Below, piece by piece: positions 8,967-17,251 of a stretch of 64,000 bases of DNA; positions within the stretch are counted from its first letter, which is position 1; every line of letters starts with the position of its first letter. The stretch lies in the NCBI RefSeq assembly GCF_014836545.1, contig NZ_JACSQS010000007.1:1-64000 (forward strand), read 5' to 3'. Source of the DNA: Stenotrophomonas lacuserhaii (lineage in GTDB: Bacteria > Pseudomonadota > Gammaproteobacteria > Xanthomonadales > Xanthomonadaceae). The notes beneath the pieces are model-generated. The model made no database searches, was not told where the DNA came from, and worked only from the letters and a program-made list of their open reading frames with translations. A program made the translations under genes and the position numbers.

Positions 8967-9824
8967 TCATCCCACTGCGATGAGATAGATCGCAATCACC
9001 GCCAATGCCAGGCCGAGCCGGTTCCCCACGCTGGTGCGTTCGCCGAAGCCGAACACGCCGACCAGCGCGCCCAGCACGACCACGCCGATGTTCATGCCGG
9101 CGAACACCGTGGCCGGGCTGTCGGGCAACGCCTGGTGCGCATGCACGTAGAACAGGATGTTGCCGCCGTTGAGCAGGCCGAGCAGGGCGCCGGCACCGAG
9201 GTTGCGCCACGCCAGCCGGCTACGGCCCCGGGCGTGGCGCCATAGCTGCAGGGCCAGCATCAGCAGGAAGGCCAGGCTGAAGCACAGCAGCAGCGCGGCC
9301 ATCGACGGAGTGCCGGACAGGGCGACCTTCTTCAGCAGGATGTCCACCGCAGCGAAGCCGAACCACACGCCGAGCAGCCAACGCCAGCCTGCCGGCGCGG
9401 TGTCCACTGCCGGACCACGCGGCCGCACGCTGATGGCCAGCATCGCCACAAGTCCCAGGCCCAGGCCTGCCAGTTTCCACGGCGTGGCGGTCTGGCCAAA
9501 GAAGGCAAACGCGGCCAGCAGCGAAAGCAGCAGCGATAGTCGCTGCGCCACGTCACTGCGTACGATGCCGGCCACCGCCACCGCGCGGCCCAGCACCAGG
9601 AAGATCGCCGGCAGGATCACCGCCAGCGCCAACAGGGCCGCCCACGGGGCGTGGCTGGAGTGCAGCGAGGACAACGGCGGGCGCAGCACCAGGCCGGTCA
9701 TCGCTGCGGCCACCAGGTAATTCCAGGTCACCATCTGGCCCACGTCCAGCTGCTGGCGACGTGCGAGCTTCAGCATCACCGACACCAGCACGCTGCAGAT
9801 CACCGCGAATACAAGGAAGTACAT
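8967..9824 (-). CDS. EamA/DMT-family transporter
   Basis: The 285-residue protein is almost entirely hydrophobic, with about ten predicted membrane helices in two halves, the layout of the drug/metabolite transporter (EamA) superfamily. It begins MYFLVFAVICSVLVSVMLKL. The frame is open upstream into the divergent hydrolase gene, so the ATG at 9824 was chosen because it opens the first helix. The substrate cannot be told from sequence. It is divergent from the hydrolase gene, with only 45 bp between the starts. Confidence 0.8.
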   Translation of the reverse strand: MYFLVFAVICSVLVSVMLKLARRQQLDVGQMVTWNYLVAAAMTGLVLRPPLSSLHSSHAPWAALLALAVILPAIFLVLGRAVAVAGIVRSDVAQRLSLLLSLLAAFAFFGQTATPWKLAGLGLGLVAMLAISVRPRGPAVDTAPAGWRWLLGVWFGFAAVDILLKKVALSGTPSMAALLLCFSLAFLLMLALQLWRHARGRSRLAWRNLGAGALLGLLNGGNILFYVHAHQALPDSPATVFAGMNIGVVVLGALVGVFGFGERTSVGNRLGLALAVIAIYLIAVG

Positions 9825-9869
9825 GGGGGCCGGGAGCAGGGGACGGGTGGGGGACGCTATCATGTTGCC

Positions 9870-10544
9870 ATGCGCAATCCTCCTTTCCCCCCGCAGTCGG
9901 ACACCCTCGTGCTTGCTGGACCGGTCGGTCCGCTGGACCTCGCGGTTGATCTGCCCAAGCCGGAGGTGCCGGCCCAGCCGGTGACCGCCATCGTCTGCCA
10001 CCCGCTGTCCACCGAGGGCGGCACGATGCACAACAAGGTGGTCACCATGGCCGCCAACACGCTGCGCGACCTCGGCGTGGCGACGGTGCGTTTCAACTTC
10101 CGCAGTGTCGGCGAATCGGCCGGCCGCTTTGACCACGGCAACGGCGAACAGGACGACCTGAAGGCCGTGGTGGCCTGGGTGCGCGAACAGCGCCCGGACG
10201 ATCAGGTGTGGTTGGTGGGCTTCAGCTTCGGTGCCTTCGTTTCGTTGAAAGTCACCGCCGACGTGCAGCCGCAGGCGCTGGTGTCGATCGCTCCGCCGGC
10301 CGGCCGCTGGGACTTCGGCGGCATCCAGCCGCCTGCCCAGTGGCTTGTGATCCAGGGCGAGCAGGACGAGATCGTCGACCCACAGGCCGTGTATGACTGG
10401 CTGGAGACCGTGGACGCGCCGCATGAGCTGGTGCGCATGCCCGACACCAGCCACTTCTTCCACCGCAAGCTGATCGACCTGCGCGGGGCGATCACCCACG
10501 GGGTAAAGCGCTGGCTGCCGTTGCAAGCGGATCCGGCGGCATGA
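9870..10544 (+). CDS. Alpha/beta hydrolase of the CocE/NonD-like (YsgA/dienelactone) type
   Basis: The 224-residue protein has an alpha/beta hydrolase core. The nucleophile elbow GFSFGAF contains the catalytic Ser, an early HPLSTEGGTM segment probably forms the oxyanion side, and the acid and His are in QGEQDEIVD and DTSHFFHRKL. Substrate unknown. The next gene, zapE, starts in the last 4 bp (ATGA overlap), so the two are translationally coupled. A TATCAT box ends six bases before the ATG, so a very short leader is possible. Confidence 0.82.
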   Translation: MRNPPFPPQSDTLVLAGPVGPLDLAVDLPKPEVPAQPVTAIVCHPLSTEGGTMHNKVVTMAANTLRDLGVATVRFNFRSVGESAGRFDHGNGEQDDLKAVVAWVREQRPDDQVWLVGFSFGAFVSLKVTADVQPQALVSIAPPAGRWDFGGIQPPAQWLVIQGEQDEIVDPQAVYDWLETVDAPHELVRMPDTSHFFHRKLIDLRGAITHGVKRWLPLQADPAA

Positions 10545-11641
10545 GCGAGGCGGTGATGACTCCTTCGCGGCGCTATGCCGAGGGCGTGGCGCGCGGTGAA
10601 TGGCAGGATGACCCGGCCCAGCACGCCGCACTGGCCGAACTGGACCGCATCCATCTGGCGCTGCTGGAAGATGCCGACGACGGCTGGCTGGACCGGTTGT
10701 CCTCGTTCTTCAAGAAGCCCGAAGCGGTCAAGGGCCTGTATTTCTGGGGCGGCGTCGGCCGCGGCAAGACCTTCCTGGTGGACCTGTTCTACGACGGGCT
10801 GCCGATCCAGCAGAAGTACCGCACGCACTTCCACCGGTTCATGCGCGGCATCCACGAACGCCTGCGCGAACACCAGGGGCAGAGCGATCCGTTGGCGAAG
10901 ATTGCCCAGGAGTGGCGCAGCAAGCTGCGCGTGCTGGTGCTGGACGAATTCTTCGTCACCGACATCGGCGATGCGATGCTGCTGGCGCGCCTGCTGGAGC
11001 GCCTGTTCGCCGAGGGCGTGACCCTGGTGACCACCTCCAACACGGCAGTGGAAAACCTGTACCTCAACGGCCTGCAGCGCGACAGCTTCCTGCCGGCCAT
11101 CGACCTGCTGCAGCGCTACTGCGTGGAGCTGTACGCCGAAGGCACCGAGGACTACCGCATGCGCGCGCTCACCCGTTCGCCGGTGTACCGCGCGCCACTG
11201 GCGGCCGATAGCGATGCGTGGCTGGGCACGCGCTGGGCCGACCTGAGCGGCGGGCAGCCGGCGAAGGCCGGCAACATCGAGATCGAGGGCCGCAAGATCC
11301 CCGTGCGCGGGCGCGGCAAGAGCATCGCTTGGTTCGATTTCCCGGCGCTGTGCGAAGGCCCGCGCGGGCCCTCGGACTACATCGAGATCGCGCAGGAGTT
11401 CAACACCGTGCTGCTGGGCGGCATCCCCGCCTTCGACCGTAACAACGAAGACGCCGCGCGGCGCTTCGTCAACCTGATCGACGAACTGTACGACCGCCAC
11501 GTCAACCTGGTCTGCACCGCCACCACCTCGCCGATCGAGCTGTACACCGGCAACCGCCTGCAGGGCGCCTTCGAGCGCACCGCCTCGCGCCTGATCGAAA
11601 TGCAGAGCGCCGAATACCTGGGCACCGCGCACAAAGCCTGA
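10541..11641 (+). CDS. zapE: Cell division protein ZapE (AFG1-like ATPase)
   Basis: The 366-residue P-loop ATPase has Walker A GGVGRGKT near residue 71 and Walker B VLVLDEFFVTDIGDAM, the pattern of the AFG1/ZapE family. In E. coli the family member binds FtsZ and affects Z-ring stability under stress. Conserved family segments include VTTSNTAVENLYLNGLQR and CTATTSPIELYTG. It overlaps the upstream hydrolase by 4 bp and is followed at its stop codon by a very long perfect hairpin. Assignment is confident; any role of the hydrolase in the same process is unknown. Confidence 0.92.
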   Translation: MSEAVMTPSRRYAEGVARGEWQDDPAQHAALAELDRIHLALLEDADDGWLDRLSSFFKKPEAVKGLYFWGGVGRGKTFLVDLFYDGLPIQQKYRTHFHRFMRGIHERLREHQGQSDPLAKIAQEWRSKLRVLVLDEFFVTDIGDAMLLARLLERLFAEGVTLVTTSNTAVENLYLNGLQRDSFLPAIDLLQRYCVELYAEGTEDYRMRALTRSPVYRAPLAADSDAWLGTRWADLSGGQPAKAGNIEIEGRKIPVRGRGKSIAWFDFPALCEGPRGPSDYIEIAQEFNTVLLGGIPAFDRNNEDAARRFVNLIDELYDRHVNLVCTATTSPIELYTGNRLQGAFERTASRLIEMQSAEYLGTAHKA

Positions 11642-11719
11642 AAAAGGGGACGGAGGGGACTAAGGCGCAAATGACCCGAAGGCGGCCATTTGCGCCTTAG
11701 TCCCCTCCGTCCCCTTTTT
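11641..11719. terminator. 33-bp perfect inverted repeat after zapE
   Basis: Bases 11641-11673 and 11687-11719 are perfect reverse complements, 33 pairs without a mismatch around a 13-base loop. The outer ends are five A and five T, so either strand would make a strong hairpin followed by a short U run, as in a bidirectional terminator. The first A is the last base of the zapE stop codon. The stem is much longer than a normal terminator, and the GGGGACGGAGGGGA core looks like a repeated element rather than a gene-specific structure. Confidence 0.7.
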
Positions 11720-11912
11720 GGCTGCCCAGCCAGCTTCGTGCAGGCCGCGTGAGGGTCAGTGTTGCGTTGATCGTGACCCGCTGTCACATCAAAAGGGTGC
11801 CCTGCGGCCTTGACTGCGCACCCGTTTCTGGCGGGTAGCGCCCCTGCGGGGCGGGCCCGAAACCGCTGGTCCTTGCGCCACAAGGGATTAGGAGAAATCC
11901 CTACATTTGGCG
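11720..11912. other. Non-coding stretch before the nrdA promoter
   Basis: These 193 bases lie between the long hairpin and the nrdA promoter. They contain small hairpins, GCCCC-TGC-GGGGC near 11840 and AGGGATT-AGGAG-AATCCCT near 11885. No reading frame is credible. Confidence 0.5.
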
Positions 11913-11941
11913 TTGACGGACCCCCTTACCCCCACTATCTT
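11913..11941 (+). promoter_or_regulatory. nrdA promoter with an NrdR-box-like -10 region
   Basis: TTGACG (11913-11918) and TATCTT (11936-11941) are separated by exactly 17 bp, a good sigma-70 promoter. The -10 lies inside CCCACTATCTTGTGG, which resembles the ACACTATATCTTGTGT-type NrdR box known to overlap ribonucleotide reductase promoters. A second box one to three helical turns away, as is usual for NrdR, is not clear. Predicted transcription start near 11948, just before the riboswitch. Confidence 0.65.
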
Positions 11942-11950
11942 GTGGCCGTC

Positions 11951-12130
11951 GGTGTCTTCGACCACAAGTCGAGGGCACGGACGGGAAGCTTGGATCCCTG
12001 CATGCAGGGACTCCGGCACTGCCCCGCAACGGTACTTTCGGGAGCCTTTCCGTCTTGCCGACAGCCGCATGTGCACATGTGCGGCGCTGGCTGCGTGATC
12101 TCTGATCGGATGACAGGTTTTGCAGGGTGC
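11951..12130 (+). promoter_or_regulatory. Cobalamin riboswitch-like leader of nrdAB
   Basis: The leader begins GGTGTC and contains the ordered blocks GGGAAGC (about 11983) and, at 12010-12034, ACTCCGG-CACTGCCCCGC-AACGGTA. That order is the highly conserved core of cobalamin (B12) riboswitches, and the same blocks are seen in the metE leader in this window. The 3' half is divergent: ATGACAGGTTTTGCAGGG near 12109 sits where the B12 box should be. It may therefore be a variant class or partly degraded. About 130 bases remain before the nrdA GTG, room for an expression platform. Expected effect: less NrdAB when B12 is present. Confidence 0.72.
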
Positions 12131-12259
12131 GGTGTGCGGGCTTTCCGTCGCCGTCGCGCCTTGTGCGACACCTCTCTTTCATCCTTGGATTGATCCGCAC
12201 CGGAACGTGCCTGCCCAGGCGCGCCGTGCATCCCATCTCACGCCCAGAGGACCACCGCC

Positions 12260-14656
12260 GTGACCACCGAAAACAGTGCCACCATCGACAAGGAAAGCGA
12301 GTTCCTGCTTACGTCGCCGCCGACTGCCAACACCATGAGTGTGACCAAGCGCAACGGTACGACCGAGCTGGTGGACCTGAACAAGATCGTGCGCGCGGTG
12401 CAGCGTTCCTCGGAAGGCCTGCATTCGGTCGATCCGATGCGCGTGGCCACCCGCACCATTTCCGGCCTGTACAACGGCGCCACCACGCAGGAGCTGGACG
12501 AGCTGTCCATCCGCACCTCCGCCCTGCTGATCGGTGAAGAGCCCGAGTACGGCCGCCTGGCCGCGCGCCTGCTGGCCAACTTCATCGCCAAGGAAGTGTC
12601 CAACCAGGAGATCCACGCGTTCTCCCAGTCGGTCGGCCGTGGCCACGAAGTGGGCCTGATCAACGACCGCCTGCTGGGCTTCGTGCAGATCAACGCGCGC
12701 AAGCTCAACGATGCGATCGATCCGACGCTGGACCTGAACTTCGATTACTTCGGCCTGCGTACCCTGTACGACCGCTACCTGCTGCGCCATCCGCACACCC
12801 GCAAGGTGATCGAGACCCCGCAGCAGTTCTTCCTGCGCATCGCCAGCGCGCTGAGCGAAGACGTGGCCGAGACCCTGGCGCTGTACAAGCGCATGGGCAA
12901 CCTGGATTACCTGCCGTCCTCGCCGACGCTGTTCAACTCGGGCACCACCCACGAGCAGCTGTCGTCCTGCTTCCTGCTGGATTCGCCGCAGGATTCGCTG
13001 GAATCCATCTATTCCAAGTACGGCGACATCGCCCAGCTGTCCAAGTTCAGCGGCGGCATCGGCGTCAGCTACACCCGTGTGCGTTCGCGTGGCTCGCTGA
13101 TCAAGTCCACCAACGGCCATTCCAACGGCATCGTGCCGTGGCTGAAGACCATGGATTCCTCGGTCGCCGCGGTGAACCAGGGCGGCAAGCGCAAGGGCGC
13201 GGCCTGTGTGTACCTGGAAAGCTGGCACGCCGACATCGAGGATTTCCTCGAGCTGCGTGACAACACCGGCGACGAATCGCGCCGTGCGCACAACCTGAAC
13301 CTTGCCAACTGGATCCCGGACCTGTTCATGAAGCGCGTCGAGGCCGACCAGGAATGGTCGCTGTTCGATCCGCGCGTGGTCCCCGAGTTCACCGATCTGT
13401 TCGGCGACGCCTTCGAAGCGGCATACCTGCAGGCCGAAGCGCAGGGCAAGGCCAACCGCACCATCTCCGCACGCAAGCTGTACTCGCGGATGATGCGCAC
13501 CCTGGCCGAGACCGGCAACGGCTGGATGACCTTCAAGGACAAGTGCAACCGCGCCAGCAACCAGACCCTGCGTCCGGGCAACGTGATCCACCTGTCCAAC
13601 CTGTGCACCGAAATCCTGGAAGTCACCTCGGCCGAAGAGACCGCGGTGTGCAACCTGGGCTCGATCAACCTGGGCAATCATTTCGATGCCCACGGCGAGT
13701 TCGATTTCGACAAGCTGGCCGACACCGTGCGCCTGGCGATCCGCCAGCTGGACCGCGTGATCGACCTGAACTTCTACCCGATCGAATCGGCACGCCGCGG
13801 CAACCTGCGCTGGCGTCCGGTCGGCCTGGGCTGCATGGGCCTGCAGGACGTGTTCTTCCGCAAGCGCCTGGCCTTCGACAGTGCCGAAGCCCGCGCGCTG
13901 TCGAAGAAGATCGCCGAAAGCATCTACTTCCATGCGCTGGAAACCTCGGTCGAACTGGCCCAGGAACGCGGCAAGCATCCGTCCTTCGCCGACACCCGTG
14001 CGGCCAGCGGCGAGCTGCAGTTCGATGCCTGGAACGTGGTGCCGGAAGACACCGCGCGTTGGGACGCCCTGCGTGAGCGCATCAAGGAACACGGCCTGCG
14101 CAACTCGCTGATGATCGCGATCGCCCCGACCGCCACCATCGCCTCCATCGCCGGCTGCTACGAGTGCGTGGAACCGCAGGTGTCCAACCTGTTCAAGCGC
14201 GAGACCCTGTCCGGCGACTTCCTGCAGATCAACCGCTACCTGGTGACCGAGCTGAAGAAGCTGGGCCATTGGACGCCGGAAATGCGCGATGCGATCAAGC
14301 TGGCCGACGGTTCCATCCAGGGCATCGCACAGATCCCGGAAACGCTGCGTCATGTGTACCGCACCGCATGGGAACTGCCGATGCGTTCGCTGATCGACAT
14401 GGCCGCCGATCGCGGCGCCTTCATCGACCAGTCCGCCTCGCTCAACCTGTTTATGGAAAGCCCGAACATCGGCGCGATGTCGTCCATGTACATGTACGCC
14501 TGGAAGCAGGGCATCAAGACCACGTACTACCTGCGTTCGCGTCCGGCCACCAAGATCGCCAAGACCACCGTCAGCAGCCACGTGGCCGCCGTCGATCCGG
14601 TCGATGCCATCGCCTGCTCGCTGGAAAATCCGGAAAGCTGCGAGGCGTGCCAGTAA
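12260..14656 (+). CDS. nrdA: Class Ia ribonucleoside-diphosphate reductase, alpha (large) subunit
   Basis: The 798-residue enzyme reduces ribonucleoside diphosphates to deoxy forms. An N-terminal ATP-cone (about residues 28-120, starting VTKRNGTTELVDLNKI) provides allosteric control. The active-site residues are visible: Asn447-x-Cys449-x-Glu451 in NLCTE, and the redox Cys pair Cys237 (SSCFLL) and Cys464 (CNLGSINL). The C-terminal CEAC tail shuttles reducing equivalents. The GTG start at 12260 has AGAGG 9 bases upstream. It is transcribed with nrdB from a promoter with NrdR-like and B12-riboswitch features. Confidence 0.96.
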   Translation: MTTENSATIDKESEFLLTSPPTANTMSVTKRNGTTELVDLNKIVRAVQRSSEGLHSVDPMRVATRTISGLYNGATTQELDELSIRTSALLIGEEPEYGRLAARLLANFIAKEVSNQEIHAFSQSVGRGHEVGLINDRLLGFVQINARKLNDAIDPTLDLNFDYFGLRTLYDRYLLRHPHTRKVIETPQQFFLRIASALSEDVAETLALYKRMGNLDYLPSSPTLFNSGTTHEQLSSCFLLDSPQDSLESIYSKYGDIAQLSKFSGGIGVSYTRVRSRGSLIKSTNGHSNGIVPWLKTMDSSVAAVNQGGKRKGAACVYLESWHADIEDFLELRDNTGDESRRAHNLNLANWIPDLFMKRVEADQEWSLFDPRVVPEFTDLFGDAFEAAYLQAEAQGKANRTISARKLYSRMMRTLAETGNGWMTFKDKCNRASNQTLRPGNVIHLSNLCTEILEVTSAEETAVCNLGSINLGNHFDAHGEFDFDKLADTVRLAIRQLDRVIDLNFYPIESARRGNLRWRPVGLGCMGLQDVFFRKRLAFDSAEARALSKKIAESIYFHALETSVELAQERGKHPSFADTRAASGELQFDAWNVVPEDTARWDALRERIKEHGLRNSLMIAIAPTATIASIAGCYECVEPQVSNLFKRETLSGDFLQINRYLVTELKKLGHWTPEMRDAIKLADGSIQGIAQIPETLRHVYRTAWELPMRSLIDMAADRGAFIDQSASLNLFMESPNIGAMSSMYMYAWKQGIKTTYYLRSRPATKIAKTTVSSHVAAVDPVDAIACSLENPESCEACQ

Positions 14657-14670
14657 CACGCAGCAATGAT

Positions 14671-14697
14671 GTAGCGCCGGGCCCTGCCCGGCGTTTT
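14671..14697 (+). terminator. Stem-loop between nrdA and nrdB (GTAG-headed)
   Basis: CGCCGGGC-CCT-GCCCGGCG at 14675-14693 is followed by TTTT and preceded by GTAG, the head of SMAG-type repeats. It could attenuate transcription into nrdB or stabilise the upstream mRNA. Because nrdB needs to be made with nrdA, full termination is unlikely. Confidence 0.6.
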
Positions 14698-14719
14698 CAC
14701 CCGTAAACCAGGAATCACC

Positions 14720-15739
14720 ATGGCTGATAAACCCACCCAGATGCTGCTCGACCCAGGTTTCGAACTGACCCTGCGTCCGATGCGCTACTCGCAGTTCTAC
14801 GAGATGTACCGGAACGCGATCAAGAACACCTGGACGGTGGAAGAGATCAACTTCCAGATCGACATCAGCGACCTGCATTCGAAGATGTCGCCGGCCGACC
14901 GCCACCTGATCCACCGCCTGGTTGCGTTCTTCGCCACCGGCGATTCGATCGTGTCCAACAACCTGGTGCTGAACCTGTACCAGCACCTCAATGCGCCCGA
15001 AGCGCGCATGTACCTGTCGCGCCAGCTGTATGAAGAGGCGCTGCACGTGCAGTTCTACCTGACCCTGCTGGACAACTACCTGCCGGATCCGGATGAGCGC
15101 GTCAAAGCCTTCGCTGCGGTGGAGAACATCGACTCGATCAAGAAGAAGGCCGACTTCTGCTTCAAGTGGATCGATTCCATCCAGGACCTGCGCCGGATCG
15201 AAACGCGCGACCAGCGCCGCCAGTTCCTGCTCAACCAGATCTGCTTCGCTGCCTGCATCGAAGGCCTGTTCTTCTTCGCCGCGTTCGCCTACGTGTACTA
15301 CTTCCGTTCGCGTGGCCTGCTCAACGGCCTGGCGTCGGGTACCAACTGGGTGTTCCGCGATGAAAGCGCGCACATGGAGTTCGCCTTCGAGTGCGTGGAC
15401 GTGATCCGCGAAGAAGAGCCGGACCTGTTCGACGATGCGATGAAGCAGCAGGTGTACGACATGCTGGCCGAAGCGATCGAGTGCGAAGTGCAGTTCGCCG
15501 AAGACGTGCTGTCCGGCGGCGTGGCGGGTATTTCCACCCGCGACATGCGCCAGTACCTGCAGCACTGCGCCGACAACCATTTCCACCGCCTGGGCATGGA
15601 AAAGAAGTACAACGTGCGCAACCCGCTGTCCTTCATGGAGCTGCAGGACGTGCAGGAGCTGACCAACTTCTTCGAACGCCGCTCCTCGGCGTACCAGGTC
15701 GGCGTGAAGGGCGAAGTCGCTTTCGATATGTCCTTCTGA
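14720..15739 (+). CDS. nrdB: Class Ia ribonucleoside-diphosphate reductase, beta (small) subunit
   Basis: The 339-residue R2 protein holds the diiron-tyrosyl radical cofactor for NrdA. The six metal ligands can be placed by pattern: Asp75, Glu106-xx-His109, Glu181 and Glu215-xx-His218. The radical Tyr is at position 113, in HVQFY. The start ATG at 14720 has AGGAATCACC in front of it. It follows nrdA by 63 bp and is followed by a SMAG repeat. No ferredoxin-like yfaE gene is next to it. Confidence 0.96.
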   Translation: MADKPTQMLLDPGFELTLRPMRYSQFYEMYRNAIKNTWTVEEINFQIDISDLHSKMSPADRHLIHRLVAFFATGDSIVSNNLVLNLYQHLNAPEARMYLSRQLYEEALHVQFYLTLLDNYLPDPDERVKAFAAVENIDSIKKKADFCFKWIDSIQDLRRIETRDQRRQFLLNQICFAACIEGLFFFAAFAYVYYFRSRGLLNGLASGTNWVFRDESAHMEFAFECVDVIREEEPDLFDDAMKQQVYDMLAEAIECEVQFAEDVLSGGVAGISTRDMRQYLQHCADNHFHRLGMEKKYNVRNPLSFMELQDVQELTNFFERRSSAYQVGVKGEVAFDMSF

Positions 15740-15743
15740 TGCG

Positions 15744-15766
15744 GTAGTGACGGCCGCTGGCCGTCA
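15744..15766 (+). repeat. SMAG-like repeat
   Basis: GTAG followed by the palindrome TGACGGCC-GCT-GGCCGTCA, just after the nrdB stop. Confidence 0.85.
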
Positions 15767-15844
15767 ATCCGACGTCAACGCGTGACACCCAAAAGGGACG
15801 GATGCGACATAATCGCTCCGTCCCTTTCTCATGCCGGTACCCCC

Positions 15845-16258
15845 ATGACCGCCCAGCCCGAAACCGTGCCGCCGACCGAAGTGCGCATGGCGGAGATCGT
15901 CTTCCCCAACCACACCAACCACATGGGCACGCTGTTCGGTGGCCAGGCGCTGGCATGGATGGACAAGGCGGCATTCCTGGCCGCCGCGCGTTACTCGCGC
16001 CGCACCGTGGTCACCGCGCGCAGTGACCAGGTCGATTTCAAACTGCCGATCCGCATCGGCCAGATGGTCGAAACCATTGGCCGTATCGTCGAAGTTGGCC
16101 GCAGTTCGATGAAAGTACAGGTGGAATTGATCGCCGAGGACCTGCACAACGGCGAGCGCAAGCTGTGCACCCGCGGCCACTTCGTGATGATCGCACTGGA
16201 CGAGGAAGGCCATCCCACTGCTGTCCCGGCACTGCCTGAGGCCACGCCAGGCACCTGA
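15845..16258 (+). CDS. Acyl-CoA thioesterase, hotdog fold (YciA/BACH type)
   Basis: The 137-residue protein has a single hotdog domain. The family motif is NHMGTLFGGQALAWMDKAA, in which the Asp is the catalytic-type acidic residue. Later segments (RSDQVDFKLPIRIGQMVE) also match the acyl-CoA thioesterase family that includes E. coli YciA. It probably hydrolyses medium- or long-chain acyl-CoA in the cytoplasm. The ATG at 15845 was chosen over the open extension from 15782 because the extension overlaps the promoter-like region and adds no conserved residues. Confidence 0.85.
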   Translation: MTAQPETVPPTEVRMAEIVFPNHTNHMGTLFGGQALAWMDKAAFLAAARYSRRTVVTARSDQVDFKLPIRIGQMVETIGRIVEVGRSSMKVQVELIAEDLHNGERKLCTRGHFVMIALDEEGHPTAVPALPEATPGT

Positions 16259-16302
16259 GTCGGTGCTTGCATGGTGGCCGGGCGGCCCCCATCTGAGCGG
16301 GT

Positions 16303-17112
16303 ATGAGCCAGCCGCTGACCGATTTCATCGCCCGCGCCCGCCGCCTGTTCGTGCTGACCGGCGCCGGTTGCAGCACTGCCTCCGGCATTCCGGATTACCG
16401 CGATGCCGATGGCCAGTGGAAGCGCACCCCGCCGGTGACCTACCAGGCCTTCATGGCCGAACCGGCGACCCGCCAGCGCTACTGGGCACGCAGCCTGGTC
16501 GGCTGGCCGCGCTTCGGCCACGCCGTGCCCAATGGCACCCATCACGCGCTGGCCGCGCTGGAAGCCAGCGGCAAGCTGGAACTGCTGCTGACCCAGAACG
16601 TGGACGTGCTGCACCAGCGTGCCGGCAGTGCCAACGTGATCGACCTGCATGGCCGGCTGGACCGCGTGCGCTGCATGGACTGCGAGCAGCGCACCGGCCG
16701 CGAGGAGCTGCAGCAGCGCCTGATGGCGGCCAACCCGGGCTGGGACGCGCTGGAAGCGGGCATCGCACCGGATGGCGATGCCGACCTGGAGACCGATTTC
16801 TCCGCCTTCAACGTGCCGGACTGCCTGCACTGCGGTGGCCTGCTGAAGCCGGACGTGGTCTTCTTCGGCGAAAACGTACCGCGCGAACGCGTCGCGGCCG
16901 TGCATGACCACCTGCAGCGCGCCGATGCGGTGCTGGTGGTGGGCTCCTCGCTGATGGTGTATTCCGGCTTCCGCTTCGTGCAGGCCGCGGCCAAGGCCGG
17001 GCTGCCGGTGGCCGCGCTGAACCGTGGCCGCACCCGCGCCGATGAACTGCTCGCCTTCAAGGACGAGCGCGACTGCGCCGAAGCCCTGGCACCGTGGCTG
17101 GCAGCATCGTGA
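16303..17112 (+). CDS. Sir2-family NAD-dependent protein deacylase (sirtuin)
   Basis: The 269-residue protein has the sirtuin signatures GAGCSTASGIPDYRD (NAD binding, residues ~21-35), TQNVDVLH, and the catalytic His in IDLHGRL. A zinc site uses CMDC and CLHC. It removes acyl groups from lysines while consuming NAD. The long insertion between the zinc cysteine pairs and the sequence RDADGQWKR fit the class II-like bacterial sirtuins. It starts 44 bp after the thioesterase and may be co-transcribed. Actual acyl preference is unknown. Confidence 0.92.
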   Translation: MSQPLTDFIARARRLFVLTGAGCSTASGIPDYRDADGQWKRTPPVTYQAFMAEPATRQRYWARSLVGWPRFGHAVPNGTHHALAALEASGKLELLLTQNVDVLHQRAGSANVIDLHGRLDRVRCMDCEQRTGREELQQRLMAANPGWDALEAGIAPDGDADLETDFSAFNVPDCLHCGGLLKPDVVFFGENVPRERVAAVHDHLQRADAVLVVGSSLMVYSGFRFVQAAAKAGLPVAALNRGRTRADELLAFKDERDCAEALAPWLAAS

Positions 17113-17120
17113 CACCCGCC

Positions 17121-17148
17121 GTAGTGGGTGACGACCGTTGGTCGTCAC
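17121..17148 (+). repeat. SMAG-like repeat
   Basis: GTAG, then GTGACGACC-GTT-GGTCGTCAC at 17128-17148. It lies after the sirtuin stop. The remaining bases to 17251 show no feature. Confidence 0.82.
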
Positions 17149-17251
17149 GCTCTTCATCCCACCAAAAAACCCTGTTCCAACACAGCGCTTGATCTCCAAC
17201 CCCATCGGCGCTGCAATAGCCCCCTGTCTTTTTCCCCTGCGAATCCCCCAC

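Noticed and set aside
12179-15586. Very long open frame antisense to nrdA-nrdB, and similar frames opposite the liu operon (2227-4959) and zapE (10202-11632)
   Set aside because: They mirror the codon pattern of well-supported genes in high-GC DNA, are rich in Arg, His and Ala, and show no family motif.
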